64,000 bases of DNA, from contig CANTFK010000981.1 of NCBI GenBank assembly GCA_947646735.1, positions 124,001 to 188,000 of the forward strand, given 5' to 3'. The position numbers were made by a program, and so were the translations under genes. Origin of the DNA: Peronospora farinosa (lineage: Eukaryota; Oomycota; Peronosporomycetes; Peronosporales; Peronosporaceae). Positions 1 through 9,731 of this stretch are shown here, one piece after another. Positions within the stretch are counted from its first letter, which is position 1. Every line of letters starts with the position of its first letter. The notes under the pieces were generated by a model. The model was not told where the DNA came from. It worked only from the letters and a program-made list of their open reading frames with translations, and did no database searches.

Positions 1-451
1 ATGCGTGCTCGTCCACAACGAGTTTACCAAGGGCCCACTCCTTGGCCTTCCCGGTGAGGCGGGAAAGAAGAAAGTTGACCTTCGCCTGGGGAGCCTCAAG
101 AAGTCTCGAGGCGATGGCGATATCAACTTCTCGGAACCACCGGTTCAGCGATAACCGGTCCTTACCTTCTCCAGAGTAGGAGGAGGTTTCCATCTTCACG
201 GCCTCATTACGTGAAGGGCGCGAGGGAGTTAAGCCTCGCCGGTTGGATTCGGCGAGCTCGCGTGCCATAAACTCATGTATGGCGAGACGTTGCGCGTCAG
301 GGGTCGCTGATCTCATCAGCGACGCGACGAATGCCTCTCCCGATATCGCCGCGAGGCGATTAAGGGCATCCCACTCAACACCAGTAAGATGGGGGAAGGT
401 CGCGTGCTCCAGAAATAAATCTGGAGCGTCAAAGTACGACGATTCGCTCAT
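1..451 (-). CDS. gag: Ty3/gypsy gag N-terminus (partial, open at window edge)
   Basis: An uninterrupted frame begins at the ATG at 451-449 and runs through base 1 with no stop (150 codons plus one base). The product starts [20 protein letters not shown]. Towards the edge it contains [12 protein letters not shown] and [13 protein letters not shown], the pattern seen in the capsid region of Ty3/gypsy gag proteins (Retrotrans_gag-like, with a conserved LxGxAxxW core). It lies directly downstream of the 5' LTR and primer site, where gag should be. The capsid protein would form the retrotransposon particle. The frame is intact as far as visible, unlike the pol of element B. Confidence 0.8.
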   Translation of the reverse strand, partial: MSESSYFDAPDLFLEHATFPHLTGVEWDALNRLAAISGEAFVASLMRSATPDAQRLAIHEFMARELAESNRRGLTPSRPSRNEAVKMETSSYSGEGKDRLSLNRWFREVDIAIASRLLEAPQAKVNFLLSRLTGKAKEWALGKLVVDEHA

Positions 452-472
452 CCCAAACTCGGGCATAGGAAG

Positions 473-490
473 GACTACAAAGTGCTACCA
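473..490 (-). other. Primer-binding site of element A
   Basis: Two bases after the LTR end, the minus strand reads TGGTAGCACTTTG. It starts with TGG, complementary to a tRNA 3' CCA. The TGGTAGC start resembles primer sites for initiator methionine tRNA in other LTR elements. The tRNA identity is inferred, not checked. Confidence 0.6.
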
Positions 491-492
491 GG

Positions 493-823
493 TGTAACGG
501 GGCTAGAACGTACCGTCACTGCGCTTGAGGAAGACTCAAGCCCGAGTATTAGGTATTAAGTAAATTTAACTCTGATTTTTATTTTGGTTTTAATTCGTAC
601 TAATTACGAAGATTTTAGTCGTAATAAATACGACAGTGTTCCCGCCTTTCGGGAACCACACAATTTCAGGTTGATTTATCATTGGTCCATATTGGGGACT
701 TTAGGCCCAATAATAAACCAATAATAAATTACCACGCTGTGCCCGCTATTCGGGCCCAGCACCTGCCTACATATGTAATTGTTTATTTGTGTTAATGCTA
801 TATGTGTAATGTAGCCCATTACA
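493..823 (-). repeat. 5' LTR of gypsy element A (331 bp)
   Basis: On the minus strand it begins TGTAATGGGCTAC and ends CCCCGTTACA, so it has TG...CA ends. It is the reverse complement of 5319-5660. By eye the two copies differ only by an 11-bp segment (acgtgtaagct) present in the copy near 5623-5633 and absent here. Confidence 0.92.
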
Positions 824-2513
824 ACAGTCATGGGAGGCCCTGCGAGAGTCTGGTAACCCCGTCTACGACATTGCTCGTGAGTATGCAGACGTGTTCCCGG
901 ACAAGATCCCGGCTGAACTTCCTGCGGACCGCGGTGTTCGGCACGAGATTGATCTCGTGCCAGGGTCGAAGTATTGTGTGACACGGCAGTGGCCATTGCC
1001 TCGAGATCAAGTCGAAGCTATTGACGCATTCTTTGAAGGCCGCCGCAAAGCGGGTCATGTGCGGGAGAGTATCTCACCACATTCGAGTCCAACCTTCTGC
1101 GTGAAGAAGGCTACGGGAGGCTGGCGGATAGTGCATGCGTTCAATAAGTTGAATGATGCCACTATTCCTGCGCAAACGCCAATTCCCAGGAAGGACATGG
1201 TGCTGAATTCCATGTCAGGTAGTGTCATCTTCAGTGCCATCGACTTGACCGATGGCTTTTACCAGATTTTGATGCGCCCGAGCGATATCCCACTCACCGC
1301 GGTGAGCACCCCGAGTGGCATGTTATGGGAGTGGCTGGTAATGCCACAAGGGTTGAAGAACGCTCCGGCCACTTTCAATCGCATGGTGTCTCAAGTGTTG
1401 AGACCTCTTCGGAACTTTGCCCCAAGTTATTTTGACGATATCTTCGTCCATAGTCGCGCCGAGGGCAACCTCAACGATGTCCAAGTTCACCTTCAACACC
1501 TGAAGCAAGTGTTTCAAGTTATGCGGGACAACAAGTTGTACGCGAATCTCAAGAAGTGTGTCTTTTGTGCACCGGAGATTCCGGTGTTAGGTTGCTATGT
1601 GAGTAAATCGGGAGTTCGAGCTGATCCAGAGAAGGTGTCGTCCATCTATTCTTGGCCCACGCCCAAGAACCCTACGGAGTTGCGCCAGTGGCTCGGCTTG
1701 GCTAATTATTTGCACAAGTATACAAAGGATTATGCTGTTTCTATCCAGCCTTTGTCGTCACTCTTGAAGAAAGACGCCACGTGGTTGTGGCGTCCCGAGC
1801 ACCAAGCAGCCTTCGAAGCAGTAAAGAAGAGCCTAGCGTCAGCGCCAGTCCTGGTCCTACCAGACGATTCCAAGCCGTTCCACGTGGTTTGCGACGCCAG
1901 TGATTTTGCAATCGGTTGTGCCCTCATGCAATTTGATGATGAGGGCCGTGAACGAGTCGTGAGTTATCAGTCGCGACAGATGAAGCCAGCTGAGAAGAAC
2001 TATCCGGTTCACGACAAGGAGTTATTAGCGATGCGCTATGCACTCATCAAGTTTCGCGTGCATCTCCTTGGTGAAAGTACGTTTGCTTTGTACACCGATC
2101 ATGCATCGCTGCGCACAGCGATGAAGAGCCCACACCTGTCCCAACGGATGGCACGATGGCTCTCATTCTTCTCTGAGTACAACTTCGTCGTGCATTAAAA
2201 GCCAGGCAAGACCAATATTTTCGCTGACGCCTTGTCACGACGTCCCGACTACGATCCTCGGACTGCTCTGAGTCGCCAGGCTACTGATGACGAGGACGAT
2301 GATGACCGATGTGCAATGTGTGTATCGCTGAACTTAACTCGGGTTACACCCGAGCCGTGTTTATTTGATGAGATCGTCGCAGCGTACAAGGGTGACTCAG
2401 ATTATGCAGACATTATCGAGTATCTGCGTGCTCCCAGCGATGCTGCACTTATCCCGTACCAAGCGCGACCATATTCATCGATACAGTTTAGATGGCGATT
2501 TGCTTCTGCATAG
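824..2513 (+). pseudogene. pol: Gypsy pol: reverse transcriptase and RNase H (interrupted)
   Basis: The frame is open from the LTR junction (WEALRESGNPVYDIAREYAD) to 2196, where a TAA replaces the tyrosine codon of the usual YKPG motif. It continues in the same frame to 2513. The RT palm shows IDLTDGFYQI, the LPQGLKNAP-like segment MPQGLKNAPATF and the catalytic YFDD motif in SYFDDIFVHS. RNase H follows with FHVVCDASDFAIG and YPVHDKELLAM. The enzyme would copy element RNA into cDNA. The catalytic motifs look intact, so only the nonsense codon and the downstream frameshift (near 2460-2500) break it. Confidence 0.9.
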
Positions 2514-3310
2514 CATCGACCAATTCGATTCTCCTCGCACGGTGATCGCCAATGACATGGAATTGCGTGCAAGAATCATTCACGAGTATCACGATGCTCC
2601 TGCTGGCGGCCATTTAGGCCGCGAAAAGACTTTCGCGGCTGTGTCTCGAGACTTCTTCTGGCCCCACATGTATAAGTGGGTACGCAACTGGATCCGAACG
2701 TGCGAAATATGCCAGCGTGTGAAGCCATCTCCATCTTCACAGGCTCCCTTGCGATCGTTGCCAATTGCAGCAGAGGCCTGGAGATCAGTTTCGATGGACT
2801 TTATCTTCGGGCTTGCGCCCGATAGCCAAGCTCGAACGGGCATCTTGGTCTTTGTTGACAGATTCAGCAAGATGACACATCTCGTGCCTGTTCACGCTAA
2901 GGTCACCGCGGCAGAGACCGCGGCGCACTTCATCGACGCGGTGTTCCGTCATCATGGCCTTCCAGAAAACATTGTTTCGGACCGTGATCCGCGATTTACG
3001 TCCGCATTTTGGACATCACTTTTCGAGCTCCTCGGGACAAAACTGCTGATGTCGACGGCATCCCATCCGGAAACGGATGGGCAGACCGAGCGCGTGAACC
3101 GAGTCCTCGAAGATGTTCTTCGGAGTTATGCTACGTCATTTACAAGTTGGAGTGCATTTTTACCACTCGCTGAGTTCGCACTCAACAACGCCGTACACGC
3201 GTCAACAGGGTTGACGCCATTTTTTGTAAATTCGGCTCGTCACCCTCGTGTTCCTACTGTCCTGGCCGTGGGGCGACCCACAACACCTAGTGGCTCCACT
3301 CTGGGGGGGG
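2480..3310 (+). pseudogene. pol: Gypsy pol: integrase (shifted frame)
   Basis: After a frameshift the pol product resumes in another frame (open 2365-3315). It has an HHCC zinc domain (HDAPAGGHLG then CEICQRVK). The DDE catalytic core shows SMDFIFGL, SDRDPRF and HPETDGQTERVNRVLED as the three acidic positions. The protein would insert element cDNA into the genome. The frame ends just after the run of nine G at 3302-3310, where slippage probably moved it into the next frame. Confidence 0.9.
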
Positions 3311-4702
3311 GATAAAGGTGATAAACAAGGATCGAGTGCAGCTCACGGTATTTTGAGCGCGAATGCAGTAACACGATCCAAGGCAAAGACGGCCATTTTG
3401 ACGCCATCAGACGTGGCGTCCCCATTAGCTCGATGGACTGCGCAGACATTGATTGACCCGTCTTCGGGTAAACGTTCCCCTACTGCCAACTACGCGCCGA
3501 TTGAGTCGGCGCGACCAATTGATGACATGGCCGTGTCGGAATTTATACTCCAACGTCAAGCCATCACCACGTTTGTACGCGACGCACTACAAACTGCTGT
3601 AGACCAACAGAAGGAGAACGCTGACAAACATGGAAGAAAGAACATGAGCAAGTTTGAGAAAGGTGACCGTGTATTATTATCGACGGAAGGTTTAAGGGAT
3701 TCTGCGGTCACTAATCTGGGCGCGAGTAAACTCGCGCCACGCTTCATCGGTCCATTCAAGGTTCTGAAGGCAATTGGCGACGCTTATACACTCGACGTCC
3801 CCTCTTCACTGCGACTCCACCCGACATTCTATGTCGGGCGGCTGAAGGAATATCGTCCGGCTACCCTTCACGGTTTGGTTCCGACACCGGCTTCAGGGGT
3901 TCGTAAGTCGAACGGCCTTCCCGTCGCGCTCGACGCGCCGATGACATGGGGCGGGGTCTCGATCCCGTCTGAACCTGACCAAGCATCTGGCGCTCCAGAA
4001 TCCTTATCCGCTCGAGCAGTTCACGGTTCGACTGCCGGGTCTCACTCGAAGTCTTCTCCGCCTGGGCAGCACGTTCACTGGCAGCCTCAGCCTCCAGCCG
4101 AGCATCGGCAGCTATATTCACGGCCTGATCAACATCGTCCTGAGCAACCAGGACGCCAGCTCTACCACCGCGAGGGCCCTCCTCCGCTTGTTGATGCGGA
4201 GGGACAGGTGCGCTGGATTGTAGACCGCATTGTGGGTCACGAGGACCCTCCACAACCATTACTGCAGTCGGCTCATGAGAAGCGTGCGGTTCCATCCGTG
4301 CGTAGGTACCGAGTACGTTGGCTTGGATTCCCTCCCGAGCAGGATACATGGGAACCACGTTCCTCGCTCCTTCGTGACGTTCCAGATGTGGTTCTGTCGT
4401 ATGAAGCCACGAAGTCGGACTATTCCAAGGCGGGCGAGCACGCGAACGCTCTCGTGACAAACGAGAGCGGTAAGGAGATTCACGTTGTCGGAAACGGGAA
4501 CGATGACCAGAACGAGAACGGTGTCGCGAACGAGAACGACGCCGTGAACGAGAACGTCGCGGTGAATACATATCACGATTGCGAGGCGAGAATCGCGAAG
4601 CAGGACGGACAAGCGAACGTGTCGCTTCCCTGCGCTATCAATTTAGCGGAGATTGACTCCGCTGTCGCGAGTGGTGCTGCAATCGAGGCGCACCACGAAT
4701 AA
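3311..4702 (+). pseudogene. pol: Gypsy pol C-terminus with chromodomain
   Basis: The third frame (open 3248-4702) carries the integrase tail (RFIGPFKVLKAIGDAYTLDV, the GPF/Y-like module) at about 3738-3800. A chromodomain follows at about 4201-4400, with RIVGHEDP and RYRVRWLGFPPEQDTWEP. Chromodomains in Ty3/gypsy integrases steer insertion towards particular chromatin. Past the chromodomain the product is low complexity, with Asn-Glu repeats encoded by gaacgagaac-type repeats at about 4480-4570. The same DNA read on the minus strand gives a long Arg/Ser-rich ORF. Confidence 0.85.
3861..4571 (-). CDS. Antisense ORF 2 of the gypsy element (236 aa, RS-rich and coiled coil)
   Basis: It lies in the same minus-strand frame as antisense ORF 1, separated only by the tandem TGA-TAG and about 22 codons. 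The N-terminus is an Arg-Ser repeat (MYSPRRSRSRRRSRSRHRS). The C-terminal half is Ala/Glu rich with heptad-like spacing (RLEAEAASERAAQAEKTSS). It overlaps the chromodomain and tail frame on the other strand, so part of its openness may be a by-product of that sequence. Basic RS tails bind RNA in splicing factors and in some capsid proteins. The function here is unknown. Confidence 0.4.
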   Translation of the reverse strand: MYSPRRSRSRRRSRSRHRSRSGHRSRFRQRESPYRSRLSRERSRARPPWNSPTSWLHTTEPHLERHEGARNVVPMYPAREGIQANVLGTYARMEPHASHEPTAVMVVEGPRDPQCGLQSSAPVPPHQQAEEGPRGGRAGVLVAQDDVDQAVNIAADARLEAEAASERAAQAEKTSSETRQSNRELLERIRILERQMLGQVQTGSRPRPMSSARRARREGRSTYEPLKPVSEPNREG

Positions 4703-5306
4703 TTGCGCTTCCCCGTTCGCTCAGACTTCGCTTATACTTTGCAATCCAACTTCGTTCGCGATCGCTGAGTGGACACTCCGCGATGTGTCGTCGCCATTCG
4801 TCATGAGTTGGGCGTGGAGTCGAGTCACAAGATTGGCATCCTTCATTGACATGGACGAAGCAGAGACGGTCCTCATTCCAAGCTTCCTCACACACTCTTT
4901 CGCGTAGCGCGCCGATGGAGTGATCGGCGCGAAGTTCCTCTCGATTGGCGAGCCATAACTGGAAGCTGCTACCATCCTCGAGCATCCGATTCCAACGTTG
5001 GATGAAGGCGCACCAAGAACGTTGTAGAGCTTCATGCTCGATTCCATCAAGACCTTTCCCGCGCAGTTTTCGAAATCGGCGGAAGTATTCCCGCATCATG
5101 TCCAGTGAGTCCGGAGCGTGAGCTCCGGACAAGTCGTACAGCGACCAAGGTATGAGCTGCCGCGCCATGATGCTGGTTGATGCATTCCCGCTGATGTATC
5201 TTGGGCGTCCTGCTGGATTGGGTTCTGGGTCTCCGGACATTGCTTGTTCGTTTGTGGGCGAAGGGTTTTCGACAGTTGAGCACTTACGGTTGGTGAGTGC
5301 TGTCAT
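4638..5306 (-). CDS. Antisense ORF 1 of the gypsy element (222 aa, unknown)
   Basis: It starts at the ATG 5306-5304, just inside the 3' LTR and polypurine tract, and runs opposite to pol. Most of it (4703-5306) has no long plus-strand ORF, so it is not simply a shadow. The product is hydrophilic and Trp/Arg rich (MMREYFRRFRKLRGKGLDG, WCAFIQRWNRML). It contains a CQSC...H...C cluster near residues 160-180 that could bind zinc. It ends at adjacent TGA-TAG stops, after which the same frame stays open into antisense ORF 2. No family was recognised. An antisense accessory gene or a second gag-like protein are both possible. Confidence 0.5.
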   Translation of the reverse strand: MTALTNRKCSTVENPSPTNEQAMSGDPEPNPAGRPRYISGNASTSIMARQLIPWSLYDLSGAHAPDSLDMMREYFRRFRKLRGKGLDGIEHEALQRSWCAFIQRWNRMLEDGSSFQLWLANREELRADHSIGALRERVCEEAWNEDRLCFVHVNEGCQSCDSTPRPTHDEWRRHIAECPLSDRERSWIAKYKRSLSERGSAIIRGAPRLQHHSRQRSQSPLN

Positions 5307-5318
5307 GAGAAGGGGTGA
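5307..5318 (+). other. Polypurine tract of element B
   Basis: gagaaggggtga immediately precedes the 3' LTR start at 5319. This is the expected position for plus-strand DNA priming. Confidence 0.7.
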
Positions 5319-5660
5319 TGTAATGGGCTACATTACACATATAGCATTAACACAAATAAACAATTACATATGTAGGCAGGTGCTGGGCCCGAATAGCGGG
5401 CACAGCGTGGTAATTTATTATTGGTTTATTATTGGGCCTAAAGTCCCCAATATGGACCAATGATAAATCAACCTGAAATTGTGTGGTTCCCGAAAGGCGG
5501 GAACACTGTCGTATTTATTACGACTAAAATCTTCGTAATTAGTACGAATTAAAACCAAAATAAAAATCAGAGTTAAATTTACTTAATACCTAATACTCGG
5601 GCTTGAGTCTTCCTCAAGCGCACGTGTAAGCTAGTGACGGTACGTTCTAGCCCCGTTACA
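5319..5660 (+). repeat. 3' LTR of gypsy element B (342 bp)
   Basis: Begins TGTAATGGGC and ends CCCCGTTACA; it is the inverted near-identical partner of 493-823 with an extra 11 bp near 5623-5633. Confidence 0.92.
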
Positions 5661-6074
5661 GTTCAGGCGTAATGTGGCGCTCCGATTTCTTTTTCTCCGT
5701 AGGTATGTCCACTCGTTCTCAAATTAAAGCGAGTTTTCGCCGGTGTCAAGTATGCATTAGCAACTCGGTGTTTACGTTCAAAATGTATACACGGATGATT
5801 CAGGCCATTCATTATAAGTGAATTATCCTTGTATCCCCATCCTACTTGATACAAGTGACTCTAATCTAGAAAGGACGAATCACTTGAGATAAAACCAATT
5901 TGGCTTGCATTAATTACGTTTTATCTTTTACATCAACGCGGAAGCTATTAAGGAGACCGGTGATGCACAGGTGAGTATCGATGAAAATATTAATATTGTA
6001 GTGAAGCTATACAGCTCGTAGGTCAGAGGAAGCTTTTTAAGGCTATAAGCCACGTCGTTCTTAACATAACGTCT
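5661..6074. other. Non-coding stretch
   Basis: AT-rich sequence between gypsy element B and the first solo LTR. Only short ORFs without recognisable features were seen. Confidence 0.6.
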
Positions 6075-6653
6075 AGAAGTGTAGACGGGCGCTTCGTAAA
6101 GAAGCTGCCACGTACTACGAGCACACACCTTCAAGCAGCGCGAGGAAGCGATCATGCCGTCTTACCTCCGCGTGCGGTGGTGATTGCATCGGTCGGTCGC
6201 TTACAGCGGTATGCGCAACGAACAACTAAGAAGCGTCTCACTTACGTCATGCAGAAGCTTATTACGCTTCTTGTGCGCAGTGGACGGTAATTAGTAAATT
6301 CAAGACTGACTTATATTTTATAGAAATTAAACTAAATATAAAATCTAACTACTGATTGGTTAATATGTAAAGATCGGATACGCATCTCTTTAGAATCGTA
6401 TCCTTACGTGAGAGCTTATATATATTTAAGCTCTCAGTTGACGTCTGTCTGAAGCGTCACCATGACACCTAGTATCAGCTGGCGTCACCCCCGTTGAATG
6501 TGAATCCATCCATGTATATCACATTCACGAGGGTGGGTCACATTGATGTGCCCCACCCAAGTGGCAGGCCTAAGGTACACGTACCCTTTTAGGCCTGCCC
6601 GTTAAGTATCATATACTTAACGAACCGTGTAACTATTAGCTCGTTATAAGAAG
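6075..6653 (-). repeat. Solo LTR 1 (569 bp) with perfect 5-bp target duplication
   Basis: The LTR body spans 6080-6648. On the minus strand it starts TATAACGAGCTAATAGTT and ends GCCCGTCTACA. The flanking AGAAG at 6075-6079 and AGAAG at 6649-6653 form an exact 5-bp duplication, which marks a single LTR left by recombination between the two ends of an element. It is the inverted relative of 8055-9185. The sequence holds an inner palindrome (cgttaagtatcatatacttaacg), a TATA-like stretch (tatatatttaag) and a conserved tattaaccaatcag-type block. Confidence 0.8.
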
Positions 6654-8049
6654 CCTCTTGCTTTTTAGGAATTAATGAAAATACCGACTGAAAGATTCGA
6701 AAGAAATATGAAGAGACTTTACAGTCGATCACGCTAAAAGCTTATGGTACAGAGAATCAAACGCACGAACTGCTATAGAGAACATGCCAATGAGGCTTTA
6801 GCTCTACTTACTTAAAAGGAGAACTAAACGTAGTTATGCTTAAAGATATGTAATAAATATAAGAAACACACTTCCAAGTACCCTACATTAAGGCTTATTG
6901 CTTATCATAGTAATCTTTAATATGCAGAACGATTTATTGACTGGCACACCAGTCAGTTTTTTAATATATGCTGTACTTAGTACTCTTGCCTTCGGTAATC
7001 GACCCATAACCGACAAGGTACGGTATTCCCGATGCCACAATCTTTGATGGATTACTATATCCAATATGGATGTATCATGACTGCAATATATGCCTTTTCG
7101 AAGGTTATTGAACCGTCATTTTACCCTCTCATTATTGTTAATATCGCAGCTGCATTTCATGCATCATTTATCGGTTATACGCCCGTCGTGTCGCTTCGTA
7201 ACAAACGGCGAGAACGCAGGTACTCTCGCTGAACAAGATAGAGTAGCGATACTACTGAAGCATCGCCAATGAAGATGACAGTGAGAGCGAAGATACTCTC
7301 ACTAAAGATAGAATTTGGAGGTTTTGGCAGTGCGCGCACTGCCGTTAAACAAATTAAGGTGACCGCTTACCTTTTTAGACCTATCGCATACTTAAACGGG
7401 TACGTGTAAAATTTGGATCGTTACATGTAAACCGGCTTGATCTCTTCCTTACCACCGGTAGATATTTTCTTTTAGATTCCAATTGCCGTCCGGCTGGGAA
7501 TATCTAAAAGGCATCAAATGACGCCAAAGAAGTCCGTCAGTGACGTGGTGACGTAATGTCTTGAAATTTCCAACCTGAGCATGATGAAGTCCGCACTTTC
7601 ATCGGCCTCATTGATGAAGTTATTGTTATAGGGTCCATATCTGCACAGGCTAACCTCTTGATCAGCCCGCCACCGATCACAGCCACCTCAGCGTAGTGAA
7701 CGCGAACATAACGGGCAGAGGATAATTTCTTGACGTCAACTGTGCACTCGCTCAGAGTATTCCAATCGAAACAGCAATTCGTGGAACACTTTCTGAACGC
7801 TTCCATCACCATATCTCCGTAAAATGAAACGAATTAACAATTCGTCAATCCCGTGGTATATTCGAAAGAAGACTCAGTGAGCTAAGATGACTACTGCAGA
7901 TATCCACGCACCACGGAAAATGTAAATACGACAAATTTGGCTCAATAGCATGCAGATAATATTTTCATTTCAGCAGCTTTCATCCGTCACATAGTTGAAA
8001 CCGGTAGGAGCTCGATGCAACGGCATCCGTGGCTCACGAGAATGCCATG
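6654..8049. other. Non-coding stretch between two inverted solo LTRs
   Basis: About 1.4 kb of AT-rich DNA with no ORF that looks like a protein. It may be retroelement debris, but no domain or terminal structure was identified. Confidence 0.5.
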
Positions 8050-8054
8050 TCAGG

Positions 8055-9185
8055 TGTAGCGGACTAATAGTTGCACGGTTCGTTAAGTATATGATACTTA
8101 ACGAGCAGGCCTAAAAGGGTACGTGGTACCTTAGGCCTGCCACTTGGGTGGGGCACATCAATGTGACCCACCCTCGTGAATGTGATATACATGGATGGAT
8201 TCACATTCAACGGAGGTGATGCCAGCTGATACTAGGTGTCATGGTGACGCTTCACAGACGTCAACTGCGAGCTTAAATATATAAGCTCGCACATAACGAT
8301 ACGATTCTAAAGAGATGCGTATCCGATCTTTACATATTAACCAATCAGTAGTTAGATTTTATATTCAGTTATGTATGCAAACGCGTACGCAAGCCGTCTT
8401 GCCACTAAAGTGGCTGAACTTCCGCATTCGTCGTATTATCTCTTACTCTCTACATTTATCTCTACTCTCGCCAGGATCCAGTAAGCGGCTCACGTTAAAA
8501 GCACCGCGCTGAAGGCCTTCCATACTGCGCGATCCTTTGAACACAGGTGAAGGAGGTACAGGTCTGGAGACAGTCGACGGCGGTGTCCAGAGGTAGGTTT
8601 CTTGCTTGAATCCCTTGAGGGTCTATCTTGTCAACAGGTCGCACCCAGGGAGGGCCTCTTGTTGTTTACACCGGGAACAAGGGATTACACCAGCTTACCT
8701 AAGCGGATATGCCGGGACTTCGAGCGTGTCGGCGTACATCGTGGCGGCTGGGGGTGAGAGTGGCAAGAGAGAGGTTTGTAGAGGGGAAGAGGGCCGTCAA
8801 AAATTACGGATGCCGCGAAAGCATCCGTCCAAGGTCTGAGCTAGCATCGAGCTAGCACAAGCCTTCCGAGAGGGCGTTACCCCAACCCGACCAGGATATA
8901 TTTATTTATCTTCTATCATATAAAAGTCAGCCTTCAATTTACTAATTACCGTCCACTGCGCACGAGAAGCTGAATGAGCTTCTGCGTGTCGTAAGTGAGA
9001 CACTTGTTAGTTGTTCGTTGCGCGGACCGCTCTAAGCGGCCGGCAACAGTTGGTACTGCGCTTTAAGCGCCGACCAAAACCACCACGACCGCACGCGGAG
9101 GTAAGACGGTCTAACCACTTGCTCACGCTGCTCGAAAGTGTGTGCTCGTAGCACATGACAGCTTTTTTCGAAGTGCCCGTCTACA
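8055..9185 (+). repeat. Solo LTR 2 (1131 bp including a ~530-bp extra block)
   Basis: It starts TGTAGCGGACTAATAGTT and ends GCCCGTCTACA, and matches solo LTR 1 in inverted orientation. The flanks TCAGG (8050-8054) and ACAGG (9186-9190) differ at one base, consistent with an older 5-bp duplication. Compared with solo LTR 1 it has roughly 530 extra bases between about 8370 and 8900. That is either an insertion here or a deletion in the other copy. The extra block is GC-richer and holds an inverted repeat around ggatgccgcgaaagcatcc. Confidence 0.7.
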
Positions 9186-9190
9186 ACAGG

Positions 9191-9473
9191 GGAGGCATCA
9201 CTTTCGTATCGCATACAGTTATTAACCTGTGTGTGCTTTAAGTCCATGAGTGTACTGTCTGCGGTTTGTCTTTTCTGACAAACATCGGTGACTGGGCTGG
9301 ATTTGTCCTGGCAAAAAGCGAAGAAGTGACGCAAGGCCTTATGTTTGAAGAGATCAGAATGGGTTATAGCGATGCTTAGGGATAACGTTATCTTCTCATG
9401 TATGCAGACAGAGCAACTCTTCTCCCTGGTGTAATGCATGCATGTTCGTGCAGGTGGTAAAAGCTAGGGCCAT
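9191..9473. other. Non-coding stretch before the copia element
   Basis: No feature seen beyond short ORFs. Confidence 0.5.
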
Positions 9474-9478
9474 AAAGT

Positions 9479-9731
9479 TGTTAGAAAAAGGCACGGTTGA
9501 AGTTACAGTTGAGGAAACGGCTGACGACTTAGAAAGGCGTTTGAGGATCAGTTGAGTGATTGATTGGACAGGTGCGTGGATGGGTGATTGATTGGATAAG
9601 AGTGATGGAGAACAAGAACAACTAGTTCATCATGCTAGCATGAAAAAGATAACACTACAAACAATGTCAGAATTCTTTTATCACAGTGCCGCCGACTTCC
9701 TCTCTACAGCTTGCATCATGGCAAGCGAACA
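9479..9731 (+). repeat. 5' LTR of copia 1
   Basis: Starts TGTTAGAAAAAGGCACGG and ends GCAAGCGAACA. Contains the ATG at 9664 that opens the gag frame. Confidence 0.93.

Larger units (their letters stand above)
1..823 (-). mobile_element. Ty3/gypsy element A, 5' part (runs off the left edge)
   Basis: Read on the minus strand this is the 5' LTR (823 to 493), a tRNA primer-binding site and the first 150 codons of gag, continuing beyond base 1. The outer LTR end (TGTAATGGG...) touches pol sequence of element B at 823/824, so A looks inserted in reverse orientation into a relative. The LTR matches that of element B almost base for base apart from an 11-bp indel, which suggests recent activity. The other end of A and its target duplication (predicted acagt, 824-828) lie outside the window. 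Confidence 0.85.
824..5660 (+). mobile_element. Ty3/gypsy chromovirus-type element B, 5' truncated by element A, pol broken
   Basis: The order on the plus strand is reverse transcriptase, RNase H, integrase, a C-terminal chromodomain, polypurine tract and 3' LTR, the gypsy order. Gag and protease are missing because element A joins directly to pol at 823/824. The pol frame has an in-frame stop (2197-2199), a frameshift near 2460-2500 and a shift at the nine-G run (3302-3310). If the nesting is right, the missing gag and 5' LTR lie left of the window. Confidence 0.9.

Noticed and set aside
679..996. 105-residue minus-strand ORF across the LTR, repeated at 5152-5463 on the plus strand
   Set aside because: Both are readings through the same LTR; openness reflects the repeat, not a gene.
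9032..9439. 135-residue minus-strand ORF
   Set aside because: It overlaps solo LTR 2 and has no domain-like composition; likely chance.
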